64,000 nucleotides of DNA from Tistrella mobilis (GCF_039634785.1 NZ_JBBIAB010000001.1:558001-622000); one strand, 5' to 3'. Positions 16,717 to 25,767 are shown, counted from the stretch's first letter. Made by a program: numbers and translations. Notes: generated by a model not told the origin, from the sequence alone.

Positions 16717-17405
16717 CCAGATCCTTCTCTCCGCCGGCCGACGACCGGATCCGGCCGATGGGCCCGGGGGTCATCCGCGACGCGCATGGCTATCCGGCGC
16801 TGCGGCCCGATCTGGACCTGATCGCCGGCATGGTGGAGCCTCAGGCCCGGGTTCTCGACATCGGCTGCGGTGACGGGGTGTTGCTGCACTATCTGGACCG
16901 GGTGAAGGGCTGCGACGGCCGCGGCATCGAGATCAGCCAGCAGGGCGTGCAGGAATCGGTCGCTCGTGGCCTGTCGGTGATCCAGGGCGATGCGGACCAC
17001 GATCTCGACTTCTTCCCCGATGATGCCTTCGACGTGGTCGTGCTGAGCCAGACCCTGCAGGCGACCCGGCGGCCGGACATGGTGATCCGAAATCTGGTGC
17101 GCATCGGCCGACGGGCGATCGTGTCCTTCCCCAATTTCGGTCACTGGCGCTGCCGGATGCATCTTCTGGTCCGCGGACGGATGCCGCGGACGCGCGGACT
17201 GCCCTATGCCTGGTACGACACGCCCAACATCCACCTCTGCACGATCACCGATTTCGTCCGGTCCTGTGCACATGCCGGCGTGCGGATCGAAATCTCGCTC
17301 GCGCTCGACAGTCGCGGCCGGGTGGTGCGCCGCAATGCGCCGGACGGCTATGCCAATCTGATCGGCGAGATCGGGATGTTCGTGCTGAGCCGCGACCGGG
17401 GGTGA
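16713..17405 (+). CDS. metW: MetW methyltransferase-fold protein
   Basis: A 230-aa class I methyltransferase-fold protein. The SAM-binding motif I is [15 protein letters not shown], with an acidic motif after strand 2 (GIEISQQG) and the family C-terminal signature [18 protein letters not shown]. MetW is invariably found beside metX in many proteobacteria and is reported to be needed for full MetX activity; a true methyl acceptor is not known. The ATG overlaps the metX stop by four bases, so the two proteins are made together. The gene ends 9 bases from a convergent kinase gene. Confidence 0.95.
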   Translation: MTRSFSPPADDRIRPMGPGVIRDAHGYPALRPDLDLIAGMVEPQARVLDIGCGDGVLLHYLDRVKGCDGRGIEISQQGVQESVARGLSVIQGDADHDLDFFPDDAFDVVVLSQTLQATRRPDMVIRNLVRIGRRAIVSFPNFGHWRCRMHLLVRGRMPRTRGLPYAWYDTPNIHLCTITDFVRSCAHAGVRIEISLALDSRGRVVRRNAPDGYANLIGEIGMFVLSRDRG

Positions 17406-17414
17406 TGCCGGCGG

Positions 17415-18677
17415 TCAGGCGGCGGGCAGGGTGACGCGAACCGTGGTTCCGATGCCTTCGGTGCTGTCGATATCGAGCCGGCCACCCTGCAATTCCATCA
17501 GGCTGCGCGAGATGTAGAGGCCAAGCCCCGTGCCCTGATGCTTGTGATCGCTTTCCACCCGCACGAAAGGCTGGCCGAGACCGGCCAGCCGGCTGGCCGG
17601 GATGCCGATGCCCTCGTCACTGACCTCCAGCCCGGCATGATCCTGATCCGGCCGGAAGATCCGCAGGGTGACCCGGCCGTCGGGCCGGTTGAACTTGAGG
17701 GCATTGCTGACGAGGTTGAGCGCGACCTGGGTCAGCGCCCGCCGGTCGCCGCGGGCGGTGACCGGCGTATCCGGCGCCCGGATCTCCACCGCTTTCGCAT
17801 CCGCCCCGGCCATCGCAAGGGCGTCGGCGGCAACCCCGGCCAGGTCCACCGGTTCCGCAGCCAGCGTCATGCGCCCGGCCTCGATCTTGGACAGATCGAG
17901 CAGATCGTCGATCAGGGTCAGCAGGTGCCGGCCGCTGGTGGCGATGATCCGGGTATAATCCTGATAGCGCGGAGAGCCGAGGGGGCCGTACATCTCGGCC
18001 GACATGATCTCGGCGAAACCGATGATCGCGTTCAACGGCGTGCGCAGCTCGTGGCTCATGCCGGCAAGGAAGGTGGTTTTGGTCGCGCTGGCGGCCTCGG
18101 CGCGGGCCTTGGCTTCGAAGACCGCATCGTCTGCCCGTCGCCGCCCGATCGCCACGGCGGCGAGTGCAGCCATATGTGCGGCCGTCCGCAGATGCTGGCG
18201 GGTAGGGCCGCGGCGATCGGAGAAGTAGATCGCGAATGTGCCGATCGTCCGTCTTTCCGGATCACGGATCGGCGTGGACCAGCAGGCTCTGAGCCCGGCG
18301 GTCTCTGCCAGATCACGATAGTCGGCCCAAAGCGGACTCTCGCGGATATCCTCGACCACGACCTGGCGGCCGGTATAGGCGGCTGTGCCGCATGAGCCGG
18401 CCGAAGGTCCGATCTCCAGGCCGTCGATGGCGGCATTGTAGGCCTGCGGGAGGTGCGGAGCCGCGCCATGACGCAGCTTCCGGTCGTCGTCGATGAGCAG
18501 GACTGAACAGGCCGATCCGTCGATCAGGCGTTCCATCGCCGTGCAGATGATGGTCAGCACCCGTTCAAGCGGCCATCCCCGGGCGAGTGCGCGCAAGGCT
18601 GCCCGATCGGCCGCGGCGAGCGTGCGCCGCCAGGCGGTATCGGGTTTGACCGGAAAATCTGGAGAGTTGCGGCTCAT
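17415..18677 (-). CDS. soluble GAF-domain sensor histidine kinase
   Basis: A 420-aa histidine kinase with no membrane helix. A GAF domain spans about residues 35-180 (MERLIDGSACSVLLID, GSCGTAAYTGRQVVVEDI, and the ACWSTPI strand). The HisKA dimerisation helix has the phospho-acceptor His209 in GMSHELRTPLNAIIGF. The ATPase domain has NLVSNALKF, DEGIGIP and GTGLGLYI. Start at 18677 is preferred because 40 upstream residues are cysteine/tryptophan-rich run-through. There is no response regulator beside it. It is divergent from the TRAP transporter, which could be its target only by inference. Confidence 0.92.
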   Translation of the reverse strand: MSRNSPDFPVKPDTAWRRTLAAADRAALRALARGWPLERVLTIICTAMERLIDGSACSVLLIDDDRKLRHGAAPHLPQAYNAAIDGLEIGPSAGSCGTAAYTGRQVVVEDIRESPLWADYRDLAETAGLRACWSTPIRDPERRTIGTFAIYFSDRRGPTRQHLRTAAHMAALAAVAIGRRRADDAVFEAKARAEAASATKTTFLAGMSHELRTPLNAIIGFAEIMSAEMYGPLGSPRYQDYTRIIATSGRHLLTLIDDLLDLSKIEAGRMTLAAEPVDLAGVAADALAMAGADAKAVEIRAPDTPVTARGDRRALTQVALNLVSNALKFNRPDGRVTLRIFRPDQDHAGLEVSDEGIGIPASRLAGLGQPFVRVESDHKHQGTGLGLYISRSLMELQGGRLDIDSTEGIGTTVRVTLPAA

Positions 18678-19032
18678 GGGGGCGGCCGATCTGTGGTCGG
18701 ACGCTTGCAGGATCACCCAGCCTGCCCGTTGTGCGCAACAGCAAAGGCCCGGCTTCCACGCATGCGCTCGTCCAACATGTGGATCCAGGGGAGACATGGC
18801 CCCGCCCGCAGGATAAAACAGAAGAGCGCGACGATATGCCCCTTGGGAAAATATGCCTCTCGGGGGTGTGCTCCTTGGGGAAGGGGCCCTGGCAGACCGG
18901 GAAGTGTCGTCGCCGCACCGGAACGAGCCGCGGCCAACGGCGGCCGGGGGACGGAGCTCCGGCGCCCCGCGCCTGAACCGGCCCCGCCGGACGATGAGAA
19001 GAACGAGGGACCTTAGAGGGAGGAACGTCCTG
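18678..19032. other. 355-base divergent intergenic region
   Basis: No gene supported. It separates the GAF kinase (-) from dctP (+) and must hold both promoters. It contains short G/C runs with related CCTTGGGG/CCCCTTGGG blocks (about 18839-18892) and an AGAGGGAGGAACG ribosome site ahead of dctP. No convincing operator or terminator seen. Confidence 0.5.
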
Positions 19033-20022
19033 ATGAAACCGACGATGCTCGGAACGGCTGCGGCCGCCCTGCTCGGAATGGTGATGTTCGGCGGTGCTGC
19101 GGTCGCCGCCGACCCTGTGACGCTGAAACTGGGCTACAGCCTGCCGGCCACGTCGCATTACGGCGTCGGCGCCCAGGCTTTCGCGGATGCGCTGGCGGAA
19201 AAGACCGATGGCCGGTTCAAGGTGGAGATGTTCCCCTCGAACGCGCTGGGCGGTGAGCGCGAGATGATCGAGGGCGCCCAGTTCGGCACCATCGACCTGG
19301 TGGTGACCTCGACCGGCCCTGTGGGCAATTTCGTGCCCGAGACCCTGGTCTTCGACATCCCCTTCCTGTTCCGTGACTACGCCCATGCCCGCGGTGTGCT
19401 CGACGGCGAGATCGGTCAGGAAGTGCTCGACAAGTTCCCCGAGCGGGGCCTGATCGCGCTGGCCTGGGCGGAGAACGGCTTCCGCCATCTGACCAACAGC
19501 AAGCAGGCGGTGACCGAGCCCGAGGACGTCAAGGGCCTGAAGATCCGCACCATGCAGAACGACGTGCATATGCGGGCCTTCACCACGCTCGGCGCCCTGC
19601 CGACGCCGATGGCCTTCCCGGAGGTGTTCACCGCCCTGCAGCAGCACACCATCGACGGCCAGGAAAACCCGATCCCGGTGATCGTGTCGGGCAATTTCGC
19701 CCAGGTGCAGAAGTATCTGTCGCTCACCGGCCATGTCTATTCGCCGGCGCTGTTCATCATGGCGCCGTCGCGCTGGGAGGAACTGTCGGACGAGGACAAG
19801 GCGGCCTTCAAGGCGGCGGCCAAGATCGGCGCCAACGCCATGCGCAAGCAGGTGGAGACCTTCGAGGCCGACGGCATCGCCAAGCTCGAGGCCGCCGGCA
19901 TGACGGTGGTCGAGCATCCCGACAAGGCGCGCTTCCTGGAAGAGCTGAAGCCGGCCTATGCCGAATACGAGAAGCGGTTCGATCCGGAGCTGATCAAGCG
20001 CATCCGCGACTGGAAGCAGTGA
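19033..20022 (+). CDS. dctP: TRAP transporter solute-binding protein (DctP family)
   Basis: A 329-aa periplasmic binding protein with a signal peptide ending at about residue 24 (GAAVA|ADPVTLK). The mature part begins LKLGYSLPATSHYGVGAQAF, and GLKIRTMQN carries the arginine that usually salt-bridges the ligand carboxylate in DctP proteins. The family motif PTPMAFPEVFTALQQHTIDG is intact. Ligand unknown: probably an organic acid anion, going by the conserved arginine. First gene of a dctP-dctQ-dctM operon with strong upstream AGGGAGGAACG. Confidence 0.95.
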   Translation: MKPTMLGTAAAALLGMVMFGGAAVAADPVTLKLGYSLPATSHYGVGAQAFADALAEKTDGRFKVEMFPSNALGGEREMIEGAQFGTIDLVVTSTGPVGNFVPETLVFDIPFLFRDYAHARGVLDGEIGQEVLDKFPERGLIALAWAENGFRHLTNSKQAVTEPEDVKGLKIRTMQNDVHMRAFTTLGALPTPMAFPEVFTALQQHTIDGQENPIPVIVSGNFAQVQKYLSLTGHVYSPALFIMAPSRWEELSDEDKAAFKAAAKIGANAMRKQVETFEADGIAKLEAAGMTVVEHPDKARFLEELKPAYAEYEKRFDPELIKRIRDWKQ

Positions 20023-20121
20023 TCCCTTCCCGCCGGACCTGACCCGTGACGGCCCGGTTTGCCTCCCTTCGTATCCCGGGGCGGCTGCCGGGTCGTTCAC
20101 GCCTCCGATCGGTGGGGCCAC

Positions 20122-20634
20122 ATGATCATTCGTCTGATTCTCGCCGTGGACCGGGTGCTGACCGGTCTTGCGGTTCTCACCGCCATGATTGCACTCGCCC
20201 TGGCGGTTCTCCTGGGGTTCTGGCAGGTGGTGGCGCGGTTCGTGCTGGCCCAGCCCAGCCCGTGGACCGAGGTTGCCATCCAGCTGCTGATCGCCTGGAT
20301 GGTGTTTCTGGGCGCCGCCGGTGCCTTCCGGACCGGTGCCGCGGTTTCGGTGGATCTGGCGCGCCGTGCCCTCAAGGGGCGTGCCCGGCTCGTGCTGGAT
20401 GTGGTCATCGCGGCGGCATCGGCCGGCTTCCTGATACTCGTCGTCTGGCAGGGCTGGATCGTGGTCCGCCGGGTGCGGTTCCAGAATCTGGCGGGTCTCG
20501 ACATTCCGGTCAGCTATGCCTATGCGGCCCTGCCGGTCGGGGCGGCCTTCTGCATGATTGCGGTGCTGGCGCGGCTGCTCGATCCCGAAAGCCGGCGCGA
20601 GGAAACCGATCCCTCGCTCGAAACGCAGGTCTGA
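20122..20634 (+). CDS. dctQ: TRAP transporter small membrane subunit DctQ
   Basis: A 170-aa protein with four hydrophobic helices (about residues 15-37, 48-66, 86-107 and 130-150). The family motif WTEVAIQLLIAWMVFLGAAG lies at helix 2. It scaffolds the large permease subunit in the membrane. ATG at 20122 is preferred over an upstream in-frame start because the first helix follows directly and the extra 21 residues are polar. Lies 99 bases after dctP and four bases before dctM. Confidence 0.92.
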   Translation: MIIRLILAVDRVLTGLAVLTAMIALALAVLLGFWQVVARFVLAQPSPWTEVAIQLLIAWMVFLGAAGAFRTGAAVSVDLARRALKGRARLVLDVVIAAASAGFLILVVWQGWIVVRRVRFQNLAGLDIPVSYAYAALPVGAAFCMIAVLARLLDPESRREETDPSLETQV

Positions 20635-20638
20635 CGCC

Positions 20639-21916
20639 ATGACCGCGGGTATGCTCATCGCCATGCTGGTGCTGCTCGGGCTCTCCGTCCCGGTCGGCAT
20701 CTCCGTCGGTCTGGCCGCCGCCGTCGGCGTCTATGCCTTCACCAAACTGCCGCTGCTGATCGTGGTGCAGCAGCTGTTCATCGCCGTCGACAAGTTCCCG
20801 CTGGTCGCGGTGCCCTTCTTCATCCTGGCCGGCAACGTCATGGAGCGGGCCGGGATTTCCCAGCGTCTGGTGGACTTCGCCAAGGCGCTGGTCGGCGGTC
20901 TGCGCGGCGGCCTCGCCGTCACCTGCGTCCTGACCTGCATGATCTTTGCCGCGATCTCGGGCTCGTCGGTCGCCACCACCTTCGCCATCGGCGCGATCCT
21001 GATCCCGGCGCTTGCCCGTCATGGCTATCCCAGGCCGCACGCCGCCTCGCTGCAGGCGGTTTCGGCCGAGCTGGGGGTGATCGTGCCGCCCTCGATTCCG
21101 CTGATCCTCTATGGCGTGTCGGCGGAGGTGTCGATCGGCGAGCTGTTCATCGCCGGGTTCGGCCCCGGGCTTCTGATTGCCTCGGCGCTTGCGGCGACCG
21201 TGCTGATCTGGTGCCGGATCAAGGGCTGGGGCGCGCGCGACGGCGAAGACCGGCTGCCGCTCTTCACCGCCGGCCGGCGGGCCTTTGCCTCGCTGATGTT
21301 GCCGGTGGTGGTTTTGGGCGGCATCTATGGCGGTGTCTTCACGCCGACGGAAGCCTCGGTCATCGCCGTGGTGGCGGCGCTGGTGATCGGTTTCGTCTTT
21401 CACCGCGAACTGAAGCTTCGTGACCTGCCGGTGATTTTCCGCAAGTCGGTGATCTCGTCATCGGTGATCATGTTCATCATCGCGGCGGCGGGGCTGTTCT
21501 CGTATCTGATCACCCAGGCAGGCGTGCCGGCGGCTCTGGGTCGGTATCTGGCCGACACCTTCTCGGGCCCCTGGGCCTTCCTGATCGCGGTCAATGTGGT
21601 GCTGTTCGTGGTCGGTATGTTCATCGAGACCTCGGCCTCGATCATCGTGCTCGCACCGATCCTGGCGCCGGTCGCGATCGCCTTCGGCATCGATCCGGTG
21701 CATTTCGGCATCATCATGGTGGTCAATCTGGCGATGGGCATGTTCACCCCGCCCTTTGGCGTGAACCTGTTCGCAGCCAGCGCCGTGGCCCGGGTGCCGT
21801 TGAACCGGATGGTGCCCTATCTGCTGCCCTTCATCGGGGTGGTGATGCTGTGTCAGGCGGTCATCACCTACTGGTCGCCGCTGGCGCTCACCCTTCGCGA
21901 TCTCGTCTATCGCTGA
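20639..21916 (+). CDS. dctM: TRAP transporter large permease DctM
   Basis: A 425-aa polytopic permease, about 12 hydrophobic segments, of the ion-transporter superfamily. Recognised blocks are FPLVAVPFFILAGNVMERAG near the N-terminus, SGSSVATTFAIGAILIP, and in the C-terminal half GMFIETSASIIVLAPILAPVA and MGMFTPPFGVNLFA. It carries the sodium-driven import of the ligand captured by DctP. ATG at 20639 gives the family N-terminus; the longer frame overlaps dctQ. Its 3' end overlaps the convergent methyltransferase gene by 29 bases. Confidence 0.94.
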   Translation: MTAGMLIAMLVLLGLSVPVGISVGLAAAVGVYAFTKLPLLIVVQQLFIAVDKFPLVAVPFFILAGNVMERAGISQRLVDFAKALVGGLRGGLAVTCVLTCMIFAAISGSSVATTFAIGAILIPALARHGYPRPHAASLQAVSAELGVIVPPSIPLILYGVSAEVSIGELFIAGFGPGLLIASALAATVLIWCRIKGWGARDGEDRLPLFTAGRRAFASLMLPVVVLGGIYGGVFTPTEASVIAVVAALVIGFVFHRELKLRDLPVIFRKSVISSSVIMFIIAAAGLFSYLITQAGVPAALGRYLADTFSGPWAFLIAVNVVLFVVGMFIETSASIIVLAPILAPVAIAFGIDPVHFGIIMVVNLAMGMFTPPFGVNLFAASAVARVPLNRMVPYLLPFIGVVMLCQAVITYWSPLALTLRDLVYR

Positions 21917-22664
21917 GCGTGGCCGTGCGCGCCGGGGCCCAGGCCCCGCGCGCACGGCTGCGGACCGCCAGCCGGGCCGGCGCCCGACGTCCCCCGGGCG
22001 GGGTGGCGGCATAGACCTGTTTCTGTGCCTCGATAACCACCACACCGCCCACCGCCGGCAGCCAGCGCCGGCCGAAATGCTCGATCGGTCCCGCCAGCCG
22101 CAGGAACAATCCGCGCTCGGCAGGCGGGGCGAACAGGGCGGTCTCGGGGGCGCCGGTCACGAACATGGCATTGCGCAGCAGCCGGGTCAGCTGTCCGGTG
22201 CTGAAGGGGTGGCCGTGGCCGAAGGGGGTGCGGTCGACCCGTGCCCAGATACCGCGCCGGTTCGGCACCACCACCACCAGCCGGCCCGAGGGGCGCAGCA
22301 CCCGCCAGCATTCCCGCAGCAGGGTCTGGGCGGCGGGCGCGAATTCCAGCGCATGGACCATCAGCAGCCGGTCGATGCTCTGATCGGGATAGGGCAGCTC
22401 TGCCTCTTCGACCAGGGTCACCAGATTGGGCCCCTCATGGGGCCAGACATGGCCGCCCTGAGGGGCGGGCATGGCGGCGATCACCCGGCCGGCCTCGCCC
22501 AGAAAGGGGCGCAGGAAGGGCGTGGCGTAGCCGAGGCCCAGCAGGGTTTCGGCCGGTCCGATTCGTGGCCAGATCCTGCGGACCTCGCGACGGAGCAGGC
22601 GCTGGGCGATCCGGCCGCCACGCGACTGGTAGAAGTTCCTGAGGTCGATGATGTCGTGCCACAT
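21888..22664 (-). CDS. class I SAM-dependent methyltransferase
   Basis: A 258-aa methyltransferase-like protein starting MWHDIIDLRNFYQSRGG. It has LLGLGYATPFLRPFL in the place of motif I, LPYPDQSIDRLLMVHALEF as the motif IV helix, and LRECWRVLRPSGRLVVVVPNRRG as motif V. The glycine-rich loop is weak (GLGYATP rather than GxGxG). Members of this family sit divergent from gloB in many alphaproteobacteria, as here, but I know no confirmed substrate. ATG at 22664 chosen; 38 upstream residues are unlike the family. The C-terminal arginine/proline-rich tail runs 29 bases into dctM. Confidence 0.87.
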   Translation of the reverse strand: MWHDIIDLRNFYQSRGGRIAQRLLRREVRRIWPRIGPAETLLGLGYATPFLRPFLGEAGRVIAAMPAPQGGHVWPHEGPNLVTLVEEAELPYPDQSIDRLLMVHALEFAPAAQTLLRECWRVLRPSGRLVVVVPNRRGIWARVDRTPFGHGHPFSTGQLTRLLRNAMFVTGAPETALFAPPAERGLFLRLAGPIEHFGRRWLPAVGGVVVIEAQKQVYAATPPGGRRAPARLAVRSRARGAWAPARTATLSDRRDREG

Positions 22665-22863
22665 GGTGGCGCGATCCTCCGGCGGCGGGTTCGGACGGCG
22701 TGCCCTGGCGACATGTCCGGCAGCAGCCCCCAAGATGGGGGCGCGAAGAGCCCCCGGCAAGGCGCCGCACCGTCGCACGGCGGCTGGCCGGACGTGTTAT
22801 GATGATGGAAAATGGCCGGCATAAGGCCGGGCAGCCCCTTCCGGAGCCTCGAGGACGAGCCAG

Positions 22864-23643
22864 ATGATCCGCATCGATGTCGAACGCATTCCCTGCCTCT
22901 CGGACAATTATGTCTGGATGATCAAGGTCGACGACGACGACCAGCCCACCGCGACCGCGATCGTCGATCCGGCCGAGGTCGGGCCGGTGGTGGCGGCGCT
23001 GGAGCGTGCCGGGCGGCAGCCGACCCATATCCTGAACACCCATCATCATGGCGATCATGTCGGTGGCAATCTGGAGCTGAAGGCGCGCTATGGGCTGACC
23101 ATCGTCGGACCTGCGGCAGATCGGGCACGCATCCCCGGCATCGATATCGCGCTGGCCCAGGACGAGGCCTATGATCTGGGGGGGGCGGTGGCACGGGTTC
23201 TGGACGTGCCGGGCCATACATCGGGCCATATCGCCTGGTATTTCGAACGGCACGGCGCGCTGTTCTGTGGCGACACCCTGTTTGCGCTGGGCTGCGGGCG
23301 GGTGTTCGAGGGCACGATGCCCCAGATGTGGCAGTCGCTGCTGAAGCTGCGCGATCTGCCCGACGACACCACCGTCTATTGCGCCCATGAATACACGCTG
23401 TCCAATGCCCGGTTCGCGCGCGGCATCGACCCGTCCAATCCCGCTCTGGCGGTTCGGGCGGAGGCGGTGGCACGGGCGCGGGAAGAGGGGCGGGCCACCG
23501 TGCCGTCGCGTCTTGGCGACGAAAAGGAGACCAACCCTTTCCTGCGGGCCGACGATCCGGTTCTTGCGGCGGCGATGGGGCTTGCCGGCCGACCGGCCGA
23601 GGATGTCTTCGCGGCGATCCGCAGTGCCAAGGACCGGGCCTGA
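22864..23643 (+). CDS. gloB: hydroxyacylglutathione hydrolase (glyoxalase II)
   Basis: A 259-aa metallo-beta-lactamase-fold hydrolase that converts S-lactoylglutathione to lactate and glutathione in methylglyoxal detoxification. The metal site is T-H60-x-H62-x-D64-H65 in NTHHHGDHVGG, with further ligands in DVPGHTSGHIAW, CGDTLFALGCGRVFEG and CAHEYTLSN. The C-terminal HAGH domain (EKETNPFLRAD) completes the family architecture. Length is standard. Divergent from the methyltransferase across about 200 bases. Confidence 0.96.
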   Translation: MIRIDVERIPCLSDNYVWMIKVDDDDQPTATAIVDPAEVGPVVAALERAGRQPTHILNTHHHGDHVGGNLELKARYGLTIVGPAADRARIPGIDIALAQDEAYDLGGAVARVLDVPGHTSGHIAWYFERHGALFCGDTLFALGCGRVFEGTMPQMWQSLLKLRDLPDDTTVYCAHEYTLSNARFARGIDPSNPALAVRAEAVARAREEGRATVPSRLGDEKETNPFLRADDPVLAAAMGLAGRPAEDVFAAIRSAKDRA

Positions 23644-23796
23644 GCGGCGCCTGCGCCCGGGGGCTGCGGCCGATCGGTGGTTCCACCTGATCGGGATCTG
23701 CTCTACCGTTCTCGACCGGGAGAAACGCCAGGATTTCCTGCCCGACATTCCGCGTCGGGCCGGGAAGATGTGGCCGATCAGAGAGACCTGCGGTCC

Positions 23797-24402
23797 ATGA
23801 AGCTGTACTACACGAACACCTCGCCCTTTGCGCGTATCGTGCGCCTCGCAATCCTGGAACTCGGCATCGCAGACCGGCTGGAGATGGCCATCGCAGACCC
23901 ATGGACCGAAGAGTCCGGGCTCTACCGGGTGAACCCTCTCGAGAAGGTGCCTGCGCTTGAACTGGATGACGGTCGGATCCTGGTCGACAGTCTGACCATC
24001 GCCGAATATCTGGATCGCACCCTCGGCGGCAACCGTCTGCTGCCGGTCGATCCGGAGGGCTGGGTGGCGGAGCGTCGCCTGGCTGCCCTCGGTCATGGCA
24101 TTACCGAGGCAGGTGTCGCCCGGCTGATCGAGCGGCTGCGCCGGCCGGAGCCCTATCGCTGGGCGGGCTGGGACGCGCGGCAGAAGGCAAAGATGGTTCG
24201 CACACTCGATCTGCTTGAGGGTGAGGCCGCCGGTTTCGCCGGCACCGATCCCAGCCTTGGACGAATCGCACTGGCCGCGGCGCTGGGCTATATGGATTTC
24301 CGTTTCGCCGACGATGCATGGCGCGACGGGCGGCCTCGCCTGGCAGAATGGTATGAAGCGATGTCGGCGCGCCCGGCCATGCAACAGACCATGCCGGGCT
24401 GA
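23797..24402 (+). CDS. glutathione S-transferase-like protein
   Basis: A 201-aa GST. The thioredoxin-like N-terminal half has TNTSPFARIVRLAILELG with a serine in the catalytic spot, then VNPLEKVPALELDDG (cis-Pro) and VDSLTIAEYLDRTLGG (gamma-glutamyl contact). The helical C-terminal domain follows from about residue 85. The start at 23797 is preferred over a longer frame because the thioredoxin strand begins at residue 2. Position behind gloB fits a glutathione-linked detoxification role. Substrate unknown. Confidence 0.92.
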   Translation: MKLYYTNTSPFARIVRLAILELGIADRLEMAIADPWTEESGLYRVNPLEKVPALELDDGRILVDSLTIAEYLDRTLGGNRLLPVDPEGWVAERRLAALGHGITEAGVARLIERLRRPEPYRWAGWDARQKAKMVRTLDLLEGEAAGFAGTDPSLGRIALAAALGYMDFRFADDAWRDGRPRLAEWYEAMSARPAMQQTMPG

Positions 24403-24435
24403 ACTCCTGGCGATCTCATGCCGGAGACCGGTGCC

Positions 24436-24849
24436 TCACTCGGGCATGGCGGCAAGCCATGCATCGAGGGCATCACGGTCTCCGGCCGGCACCAGCAGAC
24501 AACCCGCCTGCAGGTCGACCTTGAACACGGTCGGCGCAACGGGCCGGATCATACCGGTGGTACGGCAAGCCGCCCCGGGCACAACCAGATGCTCCATCGG
24601 CGACATCTCCTCCGTCTCCCTTCCCGCTGCAGCCCTCGCGTGGTGAGACCGCATCAGTAGGCGTTCGTACAGCAGCAGCAGGTCGTCGATGAGCGCTTCC
24701 AGCGCAGCATCGTCATCCTCCTCGGGATCTGCCTCGTCGAACCATGCGAGCCGACACGTCAACGCCGCGCTGGCGTCGTTCAGCTCCGCCTCGAATGAAG
24801 GCGACTGATCGTGCAGCCGTTGAAGGGGGAGAAGAGTGCTCTTGAGCAT
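24436..24849 (-). CDS. hypothetical acidic protein
   Basis: A 137-aa protein I do not recognise. The middle carries an acidic run (DEADPEEDDDAALEALIDD) within a likely helix, and the C-terminal half has two short hydrophobic strands (MEHLVVPGAAC, VFKVDLQAGCLLVP) and two Cys. No signal peptide or membrane helix. It may be cytoplasmic. It ends 33 bases from the GST gene (convergent) and starts 105 bases downstream of the SIMPL gene, separated by a 40-base palindrome. A real gene is likely because no better frame occupies this stretch, but that is the main support. Confidence 0.55.
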   Translation of the reverse strand: MLKSTLLPLQRLHDQSPSFEAELNDASAALTCRLAWFDEADPEEDDDAALEALIDDLLLLYERLLMRSHHARAAAGRETEEMSPMEHLVVPGAACRTTGMIRPVAPTVFKVDLQAGCLLVPAGDRDALDAWLAAMPE

Positions 24850-24909
24850 CCGGGGGCTCTGGGGTGATTGCCGACCCCGTCACTCTGCCCCTTCCGGCCG
24901 GTTCACGCA

Positions 24910-24949
24910 GCCCCGACGCTGCGGCCGCATGCGGCCGCAGCGTCGGGGC
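24910..24949 (-). repeat. perfect 40-base palindrome
   Basis: Two 20-base arms meet with no spacer; centre is CA|TG at 24929/24930. It lies just 3' of the SIMPL gene (stop at 24955) on the minus strand, so it may act as its terminator or as an extruded cruciform. There is no T tract on either side. Confidence 0.85.
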
Positions 24950-24954
24950 AGGTC

Positions 24955-25707
24955 TCACGGCTCCAGAAGCAGCTCTGCCTGGACGGTCAGGCGCAATGTC
25001 CGTTCGCCCGGTTCGATCGACGGGGCCGCCATGTCGGACGCCGCCATCGCTTCCATGCGCATCGCCTTGAACGGGATCGGCTGGGGCGTTCCAGGGCCGC
25101 TTCCCGGACTCAGCGCCCGGATCTTCACGGTGCGGGTCCCGATTTCCTTGCCGATCAGATCGGCACGCGCCCGGATCTGACGAATGGCTTCGAGTGTCAG
25201 CTTGTCGCTTTCCGCCCGGGCGCGTTCTTCCGACACATAGGTCGACAGATCCTGCAGCACCAGACCCTGAGCCTGGAGCTTGCCGGCAAGCTCGGCGAGC
25301 GCGGTCATGTCGGCGCTGTCGAGTTCGATCGTCTGCCGGCCGTTCCAGACGCGGGCCTGGTCTTCCTGGTCGATCGGATAGACACCATAGCCGCCGGTTT
25401 CGACCTTCACGGGCGCTGCTTCACGCGCCAGTTTGAGGGCGGCTTCGATCTTGCGGTTGATATCGGCCTGAACCTTCGCCGCATCGGCGCCGCGTTCCTC
25501 GGCCGCCAGCGTCGCCCGTGCACGATCGGCGGCGACGGTGGTGGTGGCGGTCTCGGACAGGGTCAGCACGGTGGCTGCGTCGGGCACATCGCGTTCGGCG
25601 CGTGCCGGCGATGGCGAGGCGGCGGCCAGGGCCGCCAGCAGGGCACCAAGGGCGACCGCAGCGCGCAGGCGGCGGGTCGGCGACAGGGTGGCGAGGGGGC
25701 TGGTCAT
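24955..25707 (-). CDS. periplasmic SIMPL-domain (DUF541) protein
   Basis: A 250-aa exported protein. The signal peptide (VALGALLAALAAASPSPARA) ends at about residue 37. The SIMPL/DUF541 domain starts ATVLTLSETATTTVAADRA and includes YGVYPIDQEDQARVWNGRQ and VQDLSTYVSEE-type helices. Characterised relatives (E. coli YggE, BP26 of Brucella) form periplasmic ring oligomers; YggE is linked to oxidative-stress tolerance. No catalytic residues are known. Single gene, followed by a strong palindrome. I am confident of the family, not the function. Confidence 0.9.
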   Translation of the reverse strand: MTSPLATLSPTRRLRAAVALGALLAALAAASPSPARAERDVPDAATVLTLSETATTTVAADRARATLAAEERGADAAKVQADINRKIEAALKLAREAAPVKVETGGYGVYPIDQEDQARVWNGRQTIELDSADMTALAELAGKLQAQGLVLQDLSTYVSEERARAESDKLTLEAIRQIRARADLIGKEIGTRTVKIRALSPGSGPGTPQPIPFKAMRMEAMAASDMAAPSIEPGERTLRLTVQAELLLEP

Positions 25708-25767
25708 GGGTCGGTGTCACCTTCCGATGATGGATCGGCAGTGCGGCGACCGGCCCCGAAGCGGGGG

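Noticed and set aside
18565-20700. 711-residue minus-strand reading frame
   Set aside because: Antisense to dctP and dctQ; shadow composition.
22435-24384. 649-residue minus-strand reading frame
   Set aside because: Antisense to gloB and the GST gene.
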